From: CG1-02-33-12 sp964403775
GTDB lineage: Archaea; Nanobdellota; Nanobdellia; Woesearchaeales; CG1-02-33-12
Length of the DNA: 9,049 nucleotides
Direction of reading: 5' to 3'
Assembly (NCBI GenBank): GCA_964403775.1
Contig: CAYOHL010000036.1
Location: forward strand, 1-9,049
This document shows positions 1-6,326 of the stretch, piece by piece. Made by a program: the position numbers and the translations under genes. Under the pieces are notes generated by a model, which had not been told where the DNA came from, did no database searches, and worked only from the letters and a program-made list of their open reading frames with translations. Position 1 is the first letter of the stretch. Each line of letters opens with the position of its first letter.

Positions 1-2
1 TA

Positions 3-623
3 TTTGAGAAATTCATAAAAGCTTTCTTCAAGAATCTTTTCAGGAGGAAAAAGCACATCAAGCTTGGCCTGTACGGGCCTCCGAATTCTGGAAAAACCAC
101 TTTGGCAAATAAAATCTGCGAGGACTGGCTTGGGGAGAGCATGGGCAAGGTGACAAACATACCCCATGAAACCAGGGAAATACAGATAAAAGAGCAGATA
201 AGCATCAAAAGCGGCAAAAAAGAGATTTCTTTTAATCTTGTTGACACTCCGGGAATTGCAACCAAGATTGACTATGAGGACTTTATGAAATTCGGTCTGG
301 ATGCAAGAAAAGCCAAGAAGAGGGCAAAAGAGGCAACAAAAGGGGTTATAGACGCTATCAGGTGGCTCGACAACATGGATGCAGTTGTTGTTGTCCTCGA
401 TGCAACAAAAGACCCGTATTCCCAGGTCAATATAACAATCATCGGAAACCTTGAGGCAAGAAAGATACCTGTTTTGGTGGTTGCCAATAAGATAGACCTA
501 AAAAAATCAAAGATAAAAAAGGTCCAGTCAGCATTCCCGCAGTACCATGTTGTTGGAATATCAGCAAGATACGGCACCAATGTTGATGAGTTTTATGAGG
601 CGCTGTTCAAGGTGGTGGGATAA
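3..623 (+). CDS. arvA: Era-like small GTPase, ArvA/OapA type (5' partial)
   Basis: Small TRAFAC-class GTPase. The frame is open to the window edge, so the N-terminus is missing. A TTG at 102 is not the start, because the P-loop lies upstream of it. Visible motifs are G1 GPPNSGKTT (75-101), a G2 threonine in HETRE (171-173), G3 DTPG (243-254), G4 NKID (486-497) and G5 SA (561-566). A basic, hydrophobic stretch before the P-loop (about 12-59) could contact membrane. The order GTPase - DUF2073 - zinc ribbon, and the P-loop, PHET and QVN contexts, match the archaeal protein called OapA or ArvA, reported (from my memory of recent Haloferax work) as needed for extracellular-vesicle formation. Its stop overlaps the next start by 1 nt (TAATG), so translation is probably coupled. 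The family call is firm; the vesicle role here is transferred by homology and gene order. Confidence 0.9.
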   Translation, partial: FEKFIKAFFKNLFRRKKHIKLGLYGPPNSGKTTLANKICEDWLGESMGKVTNIPHETREIQIKEQISIKSGKKEISFNLVDTPGIATKIDYEDFMKFGLDARKAKKRAKEATKGVIDAIRWLDNMDAVVVVLDATKDPYSQVNITIIGNLEARKIPVLVVANKIDLKKSKIKKVQSAFPQYHVVGISARYGTNVDEFYEALFKVVG

Positions 624-1018
624 TGTTAACACTGCAGTTTGTTCCATACTCTGAAATAGAATACATCAGCTCAGTCGGGAGAATAAGAAAACTGCTTAAT
701 ATAGCAAAGGAGAACAGGATTGTCTTGTTAGAGGGCAGGCTAAGGAAAGAGGAGGAAACCGAGCTGATAAAAGCAACAATGGAGGAGATAAACAAGGACT
801 TCAAGGGAATAGAGCTGTCTGTCATCTATCCGAACAAGAAAGAGAGCGATTTGTTCAAAAGGCTGAAAAGGAATTTTGTCAACATGCTTCTTGGCGATAG
901 GCAGGGCCTGACAATTATCGGGCCTGCATCTATTGTAAGGGAGATAAAAAAAGACCCTGACAAGATACAGCTTCTTACAGAAGAGGATTCAAAACCCAGA
1001 AAAAGGAGGAAGAGCTAG
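623..1018 (+). CDS. arvB: DUF2073 family protein, ArvB type
   Basis: A 131-residue soluble protein of the archaeal DUF2073 family. Family-like segments are an N-terminal VGRIRKLLN helix (about 19-27), NRIVLLEGRL followed by an acidic helix (31-60), FKGIELSVIYP (60-70) and a C-terminal LTIIGPASIVREI segment (96-108). It ends in a basic tail, KPRKRRK, that may bind nucleic acid or acidic lipid (inference). No catalytic motif is visible. The ATG overlaps the GTPase stop by one base and the zinc-ribbon gene starts 13 nt after its stop, so the three look like one transcript. In Haloferax the equivalent gene is, as I recall, arvB of the vesicle-forming cluster. The biochemical function of the family is not established. 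Confidence 0.85.
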   Translation: MLTLQFVPYSEIEYISSVGRIRKLLNIAKENRIVLLEGRLRKEEETELIKATMEEINKDFKGIELSVIYPNKKESDLFKRLKRNFVNMLLGDRQGLTIIGPASIVREIKKDPDKIQLLTEEDSKPRKRRKS

Positions 1019-1031
1019 TTCTTGAGGTAAA

Positions 1032-1406
1032 ATGCCCCATCAATGCGTCAGATGCGGAAAACTCTATGATGACGGAGCTGAGGAGATATTAAAGGGCTGC
1101 AATTGCGGCGGAAGATTGTTTTTCTATATAAGCAAAAAAAAGCTTGAAGAGACAAAAAATATAGTGACTGAGCTTACAGCAAAGGAAAAGGACGAGATTG
1201 AAAAGGATGTTTTTGAGCTTATTGGAATAGAAAAGGGCGTGGAAACGCCGGTTGTTCTTGACCTTGAGTCAATAAGAATACTAAAGCCGGGCAAGTATGA
1301 GCTTGATATTGTCAATTTGTTTAAGAAAAGGCCCTTAATATACAAGCTGGAGGAGGGAAAATACATAATTGACCTTCCGGAAAGCTTTAAGAAGGAAAAA
1401 GAGTAA
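1032..1406 (+). CDS. arvC: Zinc-ribbon protein, OapC/ArvC (DUF2072) type
   Basis: A 124-residue protein. The N-terminal zinc ribbon begins MPHQCVRCG, and its metal ligands are probably C5, C8, C23 and C25. The second knuckle is C-x-C (GCNCGG), one residue shorter than the C-x2-C I expect in haloarchaeal and methanogen homologues. A charged helical linker (about 36-75) leads to a conserved C-terminal module with SIRILKPGKYELD, RPLIYKL and YIIDLP (86-117). This two-part layout is that of archaeal OapC/ArvC proteins, found next to the GTPase and DUF2073 genes as here. A GAGGT Shine-Dalgarno at 1024-1028 sits three bases before the ATG. The stop codon abuts, with no spacer, the stop codon of the convergent glycosyltransferase gene. 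A role in vesicle formation is inferred from context. Confidence 0.88.
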   Translation: MPHQCVRCGKLYDDGAEEILKGCNCGGRLFFYISKKKLEETKNIVTELTAKEKDEIEKDVFELIGIEKGVETPVVLDLESIRILKPGKYELDIVNLFKKRPLIYKLEEGKYIIDLPESFKKEKE

Positions 1407-2531
1407 TTACTTTAAGACTGACTCATAGACCTTAAGCATTTTTCTGGACATTTTTTGGATTGAATAGCTGCTTGCGGTTTTTCTTGCATTTTGGGACATC
1501 TCTTTTCTTAATGCATCATTTTCCAAAAGCTTTATTATTCTTTCACTGAATTCAGATATATTATTTTTAGTCAGAGATCCATTTTTCCCATCAACAACAT
1601 CTTTTACTCCAGCTGAATCAACTGCAACAACAGGTGTTCCTGCTGCCATTGCCTCAACCAGAACCAGGCCCTGGGTTTCAGTCAGAGAGCTGAAGACAAA
1701 GAGGTCTGCAGCAGCATAGTAATCCTGTACTGAGCTTGATACCCCGGCCTGGAAAATATTTTTTTCTATGCCTGTTTTTTTAATTAAACCTTCTAAATAG
1801 CCCTCTTCAGGGCCATATCCAACAAGCATTAGGTAGCTGTCTGGTTTTTTCTTAAGAACAAGCCTGAATGCATTCAAGAGAAACTCGAGATTCTTCTCTT
1901 TTGCTATCCTGCCGACATACAAAAGCAGCTTCTGCCCTGGTTCAATATTATATTTTTCCCTGACAATATTTTTGTCAGCATTTTCAAAAACCATTAAATC
2001 AATGCCAGTTGGAACAACCTCAATCCTTGAGACAACGCCCTGGTTAATAATTATCTTTTTGATGCTCTCAGACGGGGCTATTACACAATCGCATTTATTG
2101 GCATAGTCCTTTACAATCCACCTCGTGAACATTTTGACTGCCTCTTGCCTAAACGGAACATAGTGGCTGTATTTGTCATACTGGGTGTGGTGTGTAAAAA
2201 CAAGCGGTTTCTCGTAAACATCTGCAAAAAAAGAGCCGTAGTTTCCCATAACAAATGGGTGCTGGGTGTGAATAATATCCAGGCTTTTGATAATTTTTAG
2301 CATTTTTTTAGCCAGTGGCGGAAGCGATATTCTGTAATCATGCTGAAGAGGCAGGCCCACTGAATCAATTCTGACTATGTTCCTTTCACCATCCTTGTAG
2401 CCCGGGGATGTTGGGACAAATACATAAATTTCATGGCCTAGCTCTTCAAGGCCTTTCTTAAAGGAGCATATTGAGCTGACAACCCCGTTTATAACTGGCT
2501 TGTAAACATTTGTGAAAAATCCGATTTTCAT
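1407..2531 (-). CDS. GT4-family glycosyltransferase, possibly glycolipid-forming
   Basis: A 374-residue GT-B fold, retaining glycosyltransferase of CAZy family GT4. The N-terminal acceptor domain has FFTNVYKPVINGVVSS (5-20), HTQHPF (88-93) and the THHTQYDKYSHY stretch (113-124), a pattern shared with diacylglycerol glucosyltransferases and MgtA/PimB-like enzymes. The C-terminal nucleotide-sugar domain has GRIAKEKN with R208 and K213, which should bind donor phosphates, and the E-x7-E motif E285/E293 in TETQGLVLVE. Length is normal for the family and no transmembrane segment is evident, so it is likely cytosolic and membrane-associated. Its ATG overlaps the TGA of the upstream gene by 4 nt (ATGA), which implies coupled translation. 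Acceptor and sugar cannot be read from sequence; an archaeol-type lipid or polyprenyl acceptor is only an inference. Confidence 0.9.
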   Translation of the reverse strand: MKIGFFTNVYKPVINGVVSSICSFKKGLEELGHEIYVFVPTSPGYKDGERNIVRIDSVGLPLQHDYRISLPPLAKKMLKIIKSLDIIHTQHPFVMGNYGSFFADVYEKPLVFTHHTQYDKYSHYVPFRQEAVKMFTRWIVKDYANKCDCVIAPSESIKKIIINQGVVSRIEVVPTGIDLMVFENADKNIVREKYNIEPGQKLLLYVGRIAKEKNLEFLLNAFRLVLKKKPDSYLMLVGYGPEEGYLEGLIKKTGIEKNIFQAGVSSSVQDYYAAADLFVFSSLTETQGLVLVEAMAAGTPVVAVDSAGVKDVVDGKNGSLTKNNISEFSERIIKLLENDALRKEMSQNARKTASSYSIQKMSRKMLKVYESVLK

Positions 2532-3913
2532 AAAATCGCCTTTGCTTTCAGCCCTGTTTTTCTTGCTATCCTAACAAAATCACTTATTGTTAAAGAATCT
2601 TTGCTTTTTTTATCCAGCTTTTTTGCCCAGGTTGTTATATTCCTGATATAGGATTCTACTGAGTTTAGTGTTGCAAGAGAGTGAACCCTTTTTTTTATCC
2701 TGTTGTAAACAAGGTTAGTCAGGCTTCCATGAAGCCTGATATTTTTTTTGTCAAAATGTCTTCTCAGCATGTTTTTCCAGCCCCTTATCCCAACAATATC
2801 AGGGCCAATTGCCCCATGCCTTGCAAATATGGCTTTTTTTGGAGCATCAAAGTCATTTATCATCCTGTTTAAATGGCTGTCAGCTATCTTCAGGGTTGAT
2901 TCATCGGGCCATGGCGCCCAGTAGGGAATGTATCTTGATAATGCAGATGCTGTTGGGGAGTGCGCCCAGAATGTCCCTATTGAATAGCCATTTGAATGCC
3001 CGTCTTTTTTGTTTCTTTCATACCATAGGTATGAGCTAAGCAGGCTGAGGTTTGTTATATGTTCTGTTTGTATTTTTATGAATTTCAGGTTGTTTTTTCT
3101 GCAGTAATCACTAACATCTTTATCAAGGCCTGTTGGGGTGCCCCATTCAGACTCCGGGTTTTTCTCAAGAGGATAGTCAAGGCTCCAGCCGCCCCTGTGC
3201 CTTTGGATGCTTTTTTTAAGCCAGCTGTCTATCCTTTCAGAGCCACTAACATATTCCCTGAATCCAATTCCGCCATAGCCGCCGAGCTGAAACCAGATGT
3301 TTTTTTCAATTTTGTACTGCTTCCATGGCTGCGTGTTTTCTATGAATATTATTGTTCCGTTTTTCTTGAGGTATTTTTTTATAAAGAAATCATATGCCCT
3401 TGGAAGTTTTTTGAACTTGATCCTATTAATTAGGTACCTCTTTACCATTGTCCTGTCGTGTATGACATCATCATGGATAATTATGCTGATATTTTCATTG
3501 TTTCTTAAAATAATTTTTGCCAGTCCACTGCCCTCTTTTGCATACCTTTGGACATCATCCGGCCCTATTGGATTAAACAACCTGAGCTCAATTACCATTG
3601 TATGGACAGGAAGCAATGGAGCATTAACTGCATTGGCAATGTCTGCTGCTGCCCCTGAGCCAGGACCTATTATTATTGAGTTAAATTTTTTATTTTCCAG
3701 AATATCATAAACCTTTATTACATTGTTTGCAAGCTTCTCAACATCTATTAGTTTTGCAGTCTTTCTCCTGTATATTATATTGGGCGAGGGCCTAAAATAA
3801 TGCCACAAATGCCTGTATCTTGACTGCGCCCTTATATTAACAAGCGCTGCTGCAACAGAGGATGTAAAAAAAGAAGAGCTCTCAACACACATGCTTGGAT
3901 AGATTGTCTTCAT
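2528..3913 (-). CDS. Unrecognised protein of about 461 residues, upstream partner of the GT4 gene
   Basis: I do not recognise this family. The ATG at 3913 gives 461 residues and is preferred because a BRE/TATA-like element (3936-3952) lies about 27 nt upstream, fitting a leaderless transcript; an in-frame ATG at 3934 would add seven residues. The protein is rich in W, H, Y and G. Numbered from the longer start: SIIIGPGSGAAADIANA (86-102), SIIIHDDVIHDRTMVKRYL (150-168), KKNGTIIFIENTQPW (190-204), GGYGGIGFREY (218-228), EWGTPTG (263-269), GTFWAHSPTASALSRY (320-335) and FARHGAIGPDIVGIRGW (370-386). The glycine-rich strand-loop followed by a KKNGTIIFIE strand vaguely recalls a Rossmann or methyltransferase fold, but no diagnostic SAM motif is present. 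No signal peptide or membrane segment is clear. The ATGA overlap with the GT4 gene suggests a shared envelope-glycan or lipid pathway. Confidence 0.8.
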   Translation of the reverse strand: MKTIYPSMCVESSSFFTSSVAAALVNIRAQSRYRHLWHYFRPSPNIIYRRKTAKLIDVEKLANNVIKVYDILENKKFNSIIIGPGSGAAADIANAVNAPLLPVHTMVIELRLFNPIGPDDVQRYAKEGSGLAKIILRNNENISIIIHDDVIHDRTMVKRYLINRIKFKKLPRAYDFFIKKYLKKNGTIIFIENTQPWKQYKIEKNIWFQLGGYGGIGFREYVSGSERIDSWLKKSIQRHRGGWSLDYPLEKNPESEWGTPTGLDKDVSDYCRKNNLKFIKIQTEHITNLSLLSSYLWYERNKKDGHSNGYSIGTFWAHSPTASALSRYIPYWAPWPDESTLKIADSHLNRMINDFDAPKKAIFARHGAIGPDIVGIRGWKNMLRRHFDKKNIRLHGSLTNLVYNRIKKRVHSLATLNSVESYIRNITTWAKKLDKKSKDSLTISDFVRIARKTGLKAKAIL

Positions 3914-3935
3914 ATTTGCTCTATTCTTATGCATA

Positions 3936-3952
3936 TTATATAAAATTTTCCC
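3936..3952 (-). promoter_or_regulatory. BRE/TATA-like promoter of the unknown-protein/GT4 operon
   Basis: Read on the minus strand, purine-rich GGGAAAA (BRE-like, 3946-3952) is followed by TTTTATATAA (3936-3945). The box centre is about 27 nt from the A of the ATG at 3913, the usual archaeal TATA-to-start distance, so initiation should fall at or next to that ATG and give a leaderless mRNA. This is the main reason for preferring 3913 over 3934 as the start. Confidence 0.55.
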
Positions 3953-3962
3953 TGATTTTACA

Positions 3963-3976
3963 GAAAACTATATAAA
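3963..3976 (+). promoter_or_regulatory. BRE/TATA-like promoter of tRNA-Thr
   Basis: GAAAA (BRE-like, 3963-3967) followed by CTATATAAA (3968-3976). The box centre is about 29 nt before the first tRNA base at 4001, which predicts initiation at or within about 2-3 nt of the mature 5' end, so little or no 5' leader for RNase P to remove. The AT core also reads TTTATATAG on the minus strand, so it could contribute to the divergent operon, but the BRE-like bases favour the tRNA direction. Confidence 0.55.
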
Positions 3977-4000
3977 CCATGGTTTTACTACAAGGGTTGC

Positions 4001-4073
4001 GCCTCGGTGGCTTAGTGGCTATAGCGGCGGACTTGTAATCCGCAGGTCGAGGGTTCGACTCCCTCCCGAGGCT
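4001..4073 (+). tRNA. tRNA-Thr (anticodon UGU)
   Basis: A full cloverleaf folds by eye. The acceptor stem is GCCTCGG (4001-4007) with CCGAGGC (4066-4072). The D-stem is GCT with AGC. The anticodon stem is GCGGA (4027-4031) with TCCGC (4039-4043), enclosing loop CTTGTAA and anticodon TGT at 4034-4036. The variable region is AGGTC. The T-stem is GAGGG (4049-4053) with CCCTC (4061-4065), enclosing TTCGACT. The discriminator base T4073 agrees with the U73 usual in archaeal tRNA-Thr. There is no intron and no encoded CCA. A protein gene begins 24 nt downstream on the same strand with no room for its own TATA box, so the two may share a transcript. Confidence 0.97.
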
Positions 4074-4097
4074 TATTCTGTAATTGAAGATGCTGAA

Positions 4098-4559
4098 ATG
4101 GAAGAAAAAATAAGAAAAAAATATAGGGAACTGAAAAAAAAGTATCCCCTGCCTGATTTTGAGGCATTAAACAAAGAGTTTGAAATCTCAACAATAGAGA
4201 ATGAGGATTTTTTATTAAGGGAAATAAGGAAAAAGATAGCTGATAAAATAAATACAATGTGTGGGTTCTTTGAAGGTTTGTTAAGCCCTGACAACATAGC
4301 AGCCATTTATGAGTACAAGGCATTTGATGATAATGAGAGAAAAAAGGTATTTGAATTGTACAAAAAGCTCAAGGTGCTTGAGAAATTGTCCTTGGAACTG
4401 TCCTTAAACCCCTATGAGGAAAAGCATGCTGAGTTCATCAATGACTTCTTTAACTCATGGGAGAAAATAAAAGATGAAATAATAACAATAATCAGAAAAA
4501 TAAAGGCTTTTTGGGAAAAAAAATCAACAAAAAAAGACAATGAGGAGTATTTTGGCTAA
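4098..4559 (+). CDS. Hypothetical helical, charged protein
   Basis: A 153-residue protein that I do not recognise. It is highly charged (Lys/Glu rich) and predicted by eye to be mostly helical: an N-terminal EEKIRKKYRELKKKYPLP helix (2-19), an acidic-basic middle with a single cysteine (MCGFFEGL, about 54-61) and a long C-terminal amphipathic helix from about 115 (FINDFFNSWEKIKDEI) to the Lys-rich tail. No signal peptide, membrane span or metal site is seen. The ATG has no convincing Shine-Dalgarno and follows the tRNA-Thr gene by 24 nt, so its mRNA may be released by 3' processing of that tRNA. Its stop ends one base before the adk start, so it is probably co-expressed with adk. The coding call rests on frame length, composition and tight packing; no function is proposed. 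Confidence 0.75.
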   Translation: MEEKIRKKYRELKKKYPLPDFEALNKEFEISTIENEDFLLREIRKKIADKINTMCGFFEGLLSPDNIAAIYEYKAFDDNERKKVFELYKKLKVLEKLSLELSLNPYEEKHAEFINDFFNSWEKIKDEIITIIRKIKAFWEKKSTKKDNEEYFG

Positions 4560-4560
4560 A

Positions 4561-5235
4561 ATGAAAATTGTATTATTCGGGCCACCCGGAGTCGGCAAGG
4601 GGACTTATGCAAAAAGGATATCAAAAATATATAATATCCCGCAGATTTCAACAGGGGACATGTTCAGGAAGGCTGTTAAGAACAGGACAAAGATCGGCCT
4701 GTTTGCCAAAAAATATATTGACAGAGGCAATCTTGTGCCTGGTGATGCAACAATAAAAATGGTTAAGAAAAGACTAAAAAAAGACGACTGCAAGAACGGC
4801 TTTATGCTAGATGGCTTTCCAAGGACAATAGCGCAGGCAGATGCACTGAGCAGCATGGCTGGCATTGACAGGGTTCTGAATTTTACAGTTTCAAGGAAAA
4901 TAACCCTTGACAGGATAACCGGAAGAAGGGTTTGCAGCGAGTGCGGGGCAATATTCCATATTAAGAATATCCCTCCAAAAGCAGAGGGAGTCTGTGATTT
5001 ATGCCAGGGAAAGCTTGTCCAGAGGGATGATGACAAGCCGGAATCAGTAAAAAAAAGGCTTGATGTTTACAGCAAACAGACAGCCCCGCTGATAGCATAT
5101 TACAGGAAAAGGGGGCTCATTGCAGACATTGATGCAAACAGGCCGATCGAGCAGGTTGATGAGATAATAGCAGATGTAAGAAAGGCGCTGAGGAATAGTC
5201 AGCCAAAGATTTTCTTTATGGCTATTGTCGCATAA
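4561..5235 (+). CDS. adk: Adenylate kinase with zinc-binding LID domain
   Basis: Catalyses ATP + AMP <=> 2 ADP in the cytosol. From the ATG at 4561 it has 224 residues: P-loop GPPGVGKGT (7-15), AMP-site STGDMFR (30-36), GFMLDGFPRT (80-89), GRR before the LID, and a LID with a four-cysteine zinc site (C125, C128, C145, C148), then QRDDDKPE and KRLDVY. This is the long bacterial-type enzyme, not the short trimeric AdkA of many archaea, so ancient transfer is plausible. An in-frame ATG at 4540 would put a GAGGAG Shine-Dalgarno (4542-4547) inside the coding region and overlap the upstream gene; 4561 begins the canonical MKIVLFGPPG. The last residues after VRKALRNS run 37 nt into the 3' end of convergent truD and look like a non-conserved tail. 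Confidence 0.96.
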   Translation: MKIVLFGPPGVGKGTYAKRISKIYNIPQISTGDMFRKAVKNRTKIGLFAKKYIDRGNLVPGDATIKMVKKRLKKDDCKNGFMLDGFPRTIAQADALSSMAGIDRVLNFTVSRKITLDRITGRRVCSECGAIFHIKNIPPKAEGVCDLCQGKLVQRDDDKPESVKKRLDVYSKQTAPLIAYYRKRGLIADIDANRPIEQVDEIIADVRKALRNSQPKIFFMAIVA

Positions 5236-6233
5236 GAGCCTTTTTCAAGAGTCAAGGATATTATGCATTTCTTTTTGTTTTTGTTCAGCTCGTCTTTTTC
5301 AGTCTTGAAATCAATACCTTCTGCATTAGCAAACATATCCCTTTCACCGCCCTCAGAGCTTAGCTCTGGCATCTCCCTTACTATAAAATCCCTTAATGCT
5401 ATTCCCTCCTCTTTAAGCAGCTTCAATGACATTTCCTTTAATTTGTTGTCCTTAAACTCTGTCCCAAAACCGATTATTGGAAGCTTCATGTTTTTCATTG
5501 GTTTTAACGGAAAAGCGAAAAATCCATGCTGGTATTGAATCTTTTTGTAATTGCCCTTATCTAAAATTATTAGCTCAGAAACAGTCTTGTTAAATATTAA
5601 GCTTTGGAAGGCATGCACATACATCATCCTTGTTTTCCTTGGGATTTTTTTTATTGCGCCGATAAAATCATTCGGGAATCTTGAAATATGCTCTTTTACA
5701 TCTTCTTCAAAACCAGATGTTTTTTCAGGAAAATTTTCTAAAATCAAATCAACTGCTTTCCTGAAATCTTTTTTCAGTATTGATTTTCCTATTAAATAAT
5801 TGTTTTTGCTGAACCTCTGCTCATCAAAGTAATTTGGAATTTGAAGGGTTTTTGAATTAATCCTTATATTTCCTATGTTCAGGTTTCTTACTGTTATGAC
5901 AAACTCATTTCCCTTCAGGTCGCCGAGGCTTATCCTCTCATCGCCCTTTCCTTTGTAAACAAGCTCAATGTCCTTTAATTTAATATCCTTTGTTTTGTTA
6001 AGCCTTTGAATAGAAATCATCTGCTCTGTTAGTGCTTTTTTGTCCTTTGAGCCGGCATATCCTATTTTCTTTCTGTCTACCTTTAAGTAATTTGCAACAG
6101 CTGAAACAGCCCTCTCTGTTGTGTAGTTTCTTTTTTTAAGAATAAAATAAGTGTAGTCTCCATTATCCTTTAACTTGACATTTGTCATTTCCTTTACAAC
6201 AAAGTCTTCTGGAACCTGCTTTATTTTGTACAT
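5199..6233 (-). CDS. truD: tRNA pseudouridine synthase TruD (TruD/Pus7 family)
   Basis: Converts a uridine in tRNA to pseudouridine; position 13 is the classic bacterial target, while archaeal homologues can differ. From the ATG at 6233 it has 344 residues. It opens with IKQVPEDFVVKE, and the catalytic motif GYAGSKDKKALTEQ places the nucleophile at D64. The family segment NYFDEQRF is at 134-141, the fold-completing insertion occupies the middle, and the protein ends in the typical GSYATIAIKKI. The size is close to bacterial TruD, shorter than many archaeal Pus7-like forms. The open frame extends to a TTG at 6284, but that would add a hydrophobic 17-residue leader absent from the family; a weak TATA-like box about 26 nt upstream of 6233 fits a leaderless start. 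It is divergent from tRNA-Arg and overlaps adk tail to tail by 37 nt. Confidence 0.96.
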   Translation of the reverse strand: MYKIKQVPEDFVVKEMTNVKLKDNGDYTYFILKKRNYTTERAVSAVANYLKVDRKKIGYAGSKDKKALTEQMISIQRLNKTKDIKLKDIELVYKGKGDERISLGDLKGNEFVITVRNLNIGNIRINSKTLQIPNYFDEQRFSKNNYLIGKSILKKDFRKAVDLILENFPEKTSGFEEDVKEHISRFPNDFIGAIKKIPRKTRMMYVHAFQSLIFNKTVSELIILDKGNYKKIQYQHGFFAFPLKPMKNMKLPIIGFGTEFKDNKLKEMSLKLLKEEGIALRDFIVREMPELSSEGGERDMFANAEGIDFKTEKDELNKNKKKCIISLTLEKGSYATIAIKKIFG

Positions 6234-6235
6234 GC

Positions 6236-6264
6236 TATATATAAAACACAAAACATTAATAAAG
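6236..6264. promoter_or_regulatory. AT-rich divergent promoter region between truD and tRNA-Arg
   Basis: Two TATA-like elements lie in this 54-nt gap. TATATATAAAA (6236-6246, + strand) would initiate near 6267 and give tRNA-Arg a 5' leader of about 20 nt. ATTAATAAAG (6255-6264) reads CTTTATTAAT on the minus strand and is centred about 26 nt before the truD ATG at 6233, fitting leaderless truD; on the plus strand it lies about 28 nt before the tRNA 5' end. Which box serves which gene cannot be decided from sequence alone. Confidence 0.4.
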
Positions 6265-6326
6265 CTTGATATTTTTTCCTGCAATGTGAGCCTGTAGCCT
6301 AGTCTGGATAGGGCGACAGCCTCCTA

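Noticed and set aside
3059..3710. Overlapping plus-strand frames of more than 120 codons opposite the unknown protein.
   Set aside because: They are antisense shadows of the minus-strand gene, which has its own promoter, motif-rich translation and a coupled neighbour.
4012..4323. Minus-strand frame of 103 codons across tRNA-Thr.
   Set aside because: It runs antisense through a certain tRNA and the start of a plus-strand gene, with low-complexity Leu/Phe/Ser content typical of shadow frames.
4540..4560. ATG at 4540 as the adk start.
   Set aside because: It overlaps the upstream gene and precedes the Shine-Dalgarno-like GAGGAG. The ATG at 4561 gives the canonical MKIVLFGPPG.
6234..6284. TTG at 6284 as the truD start, giving a hydrophobic N-terminal leader.
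   Set aside because: TruD is a soluble tRNA enzyme and the family begins close to IKQVPEDFVVKE. The extra 17 codons are a chance open frame through the AT-rich promoter.
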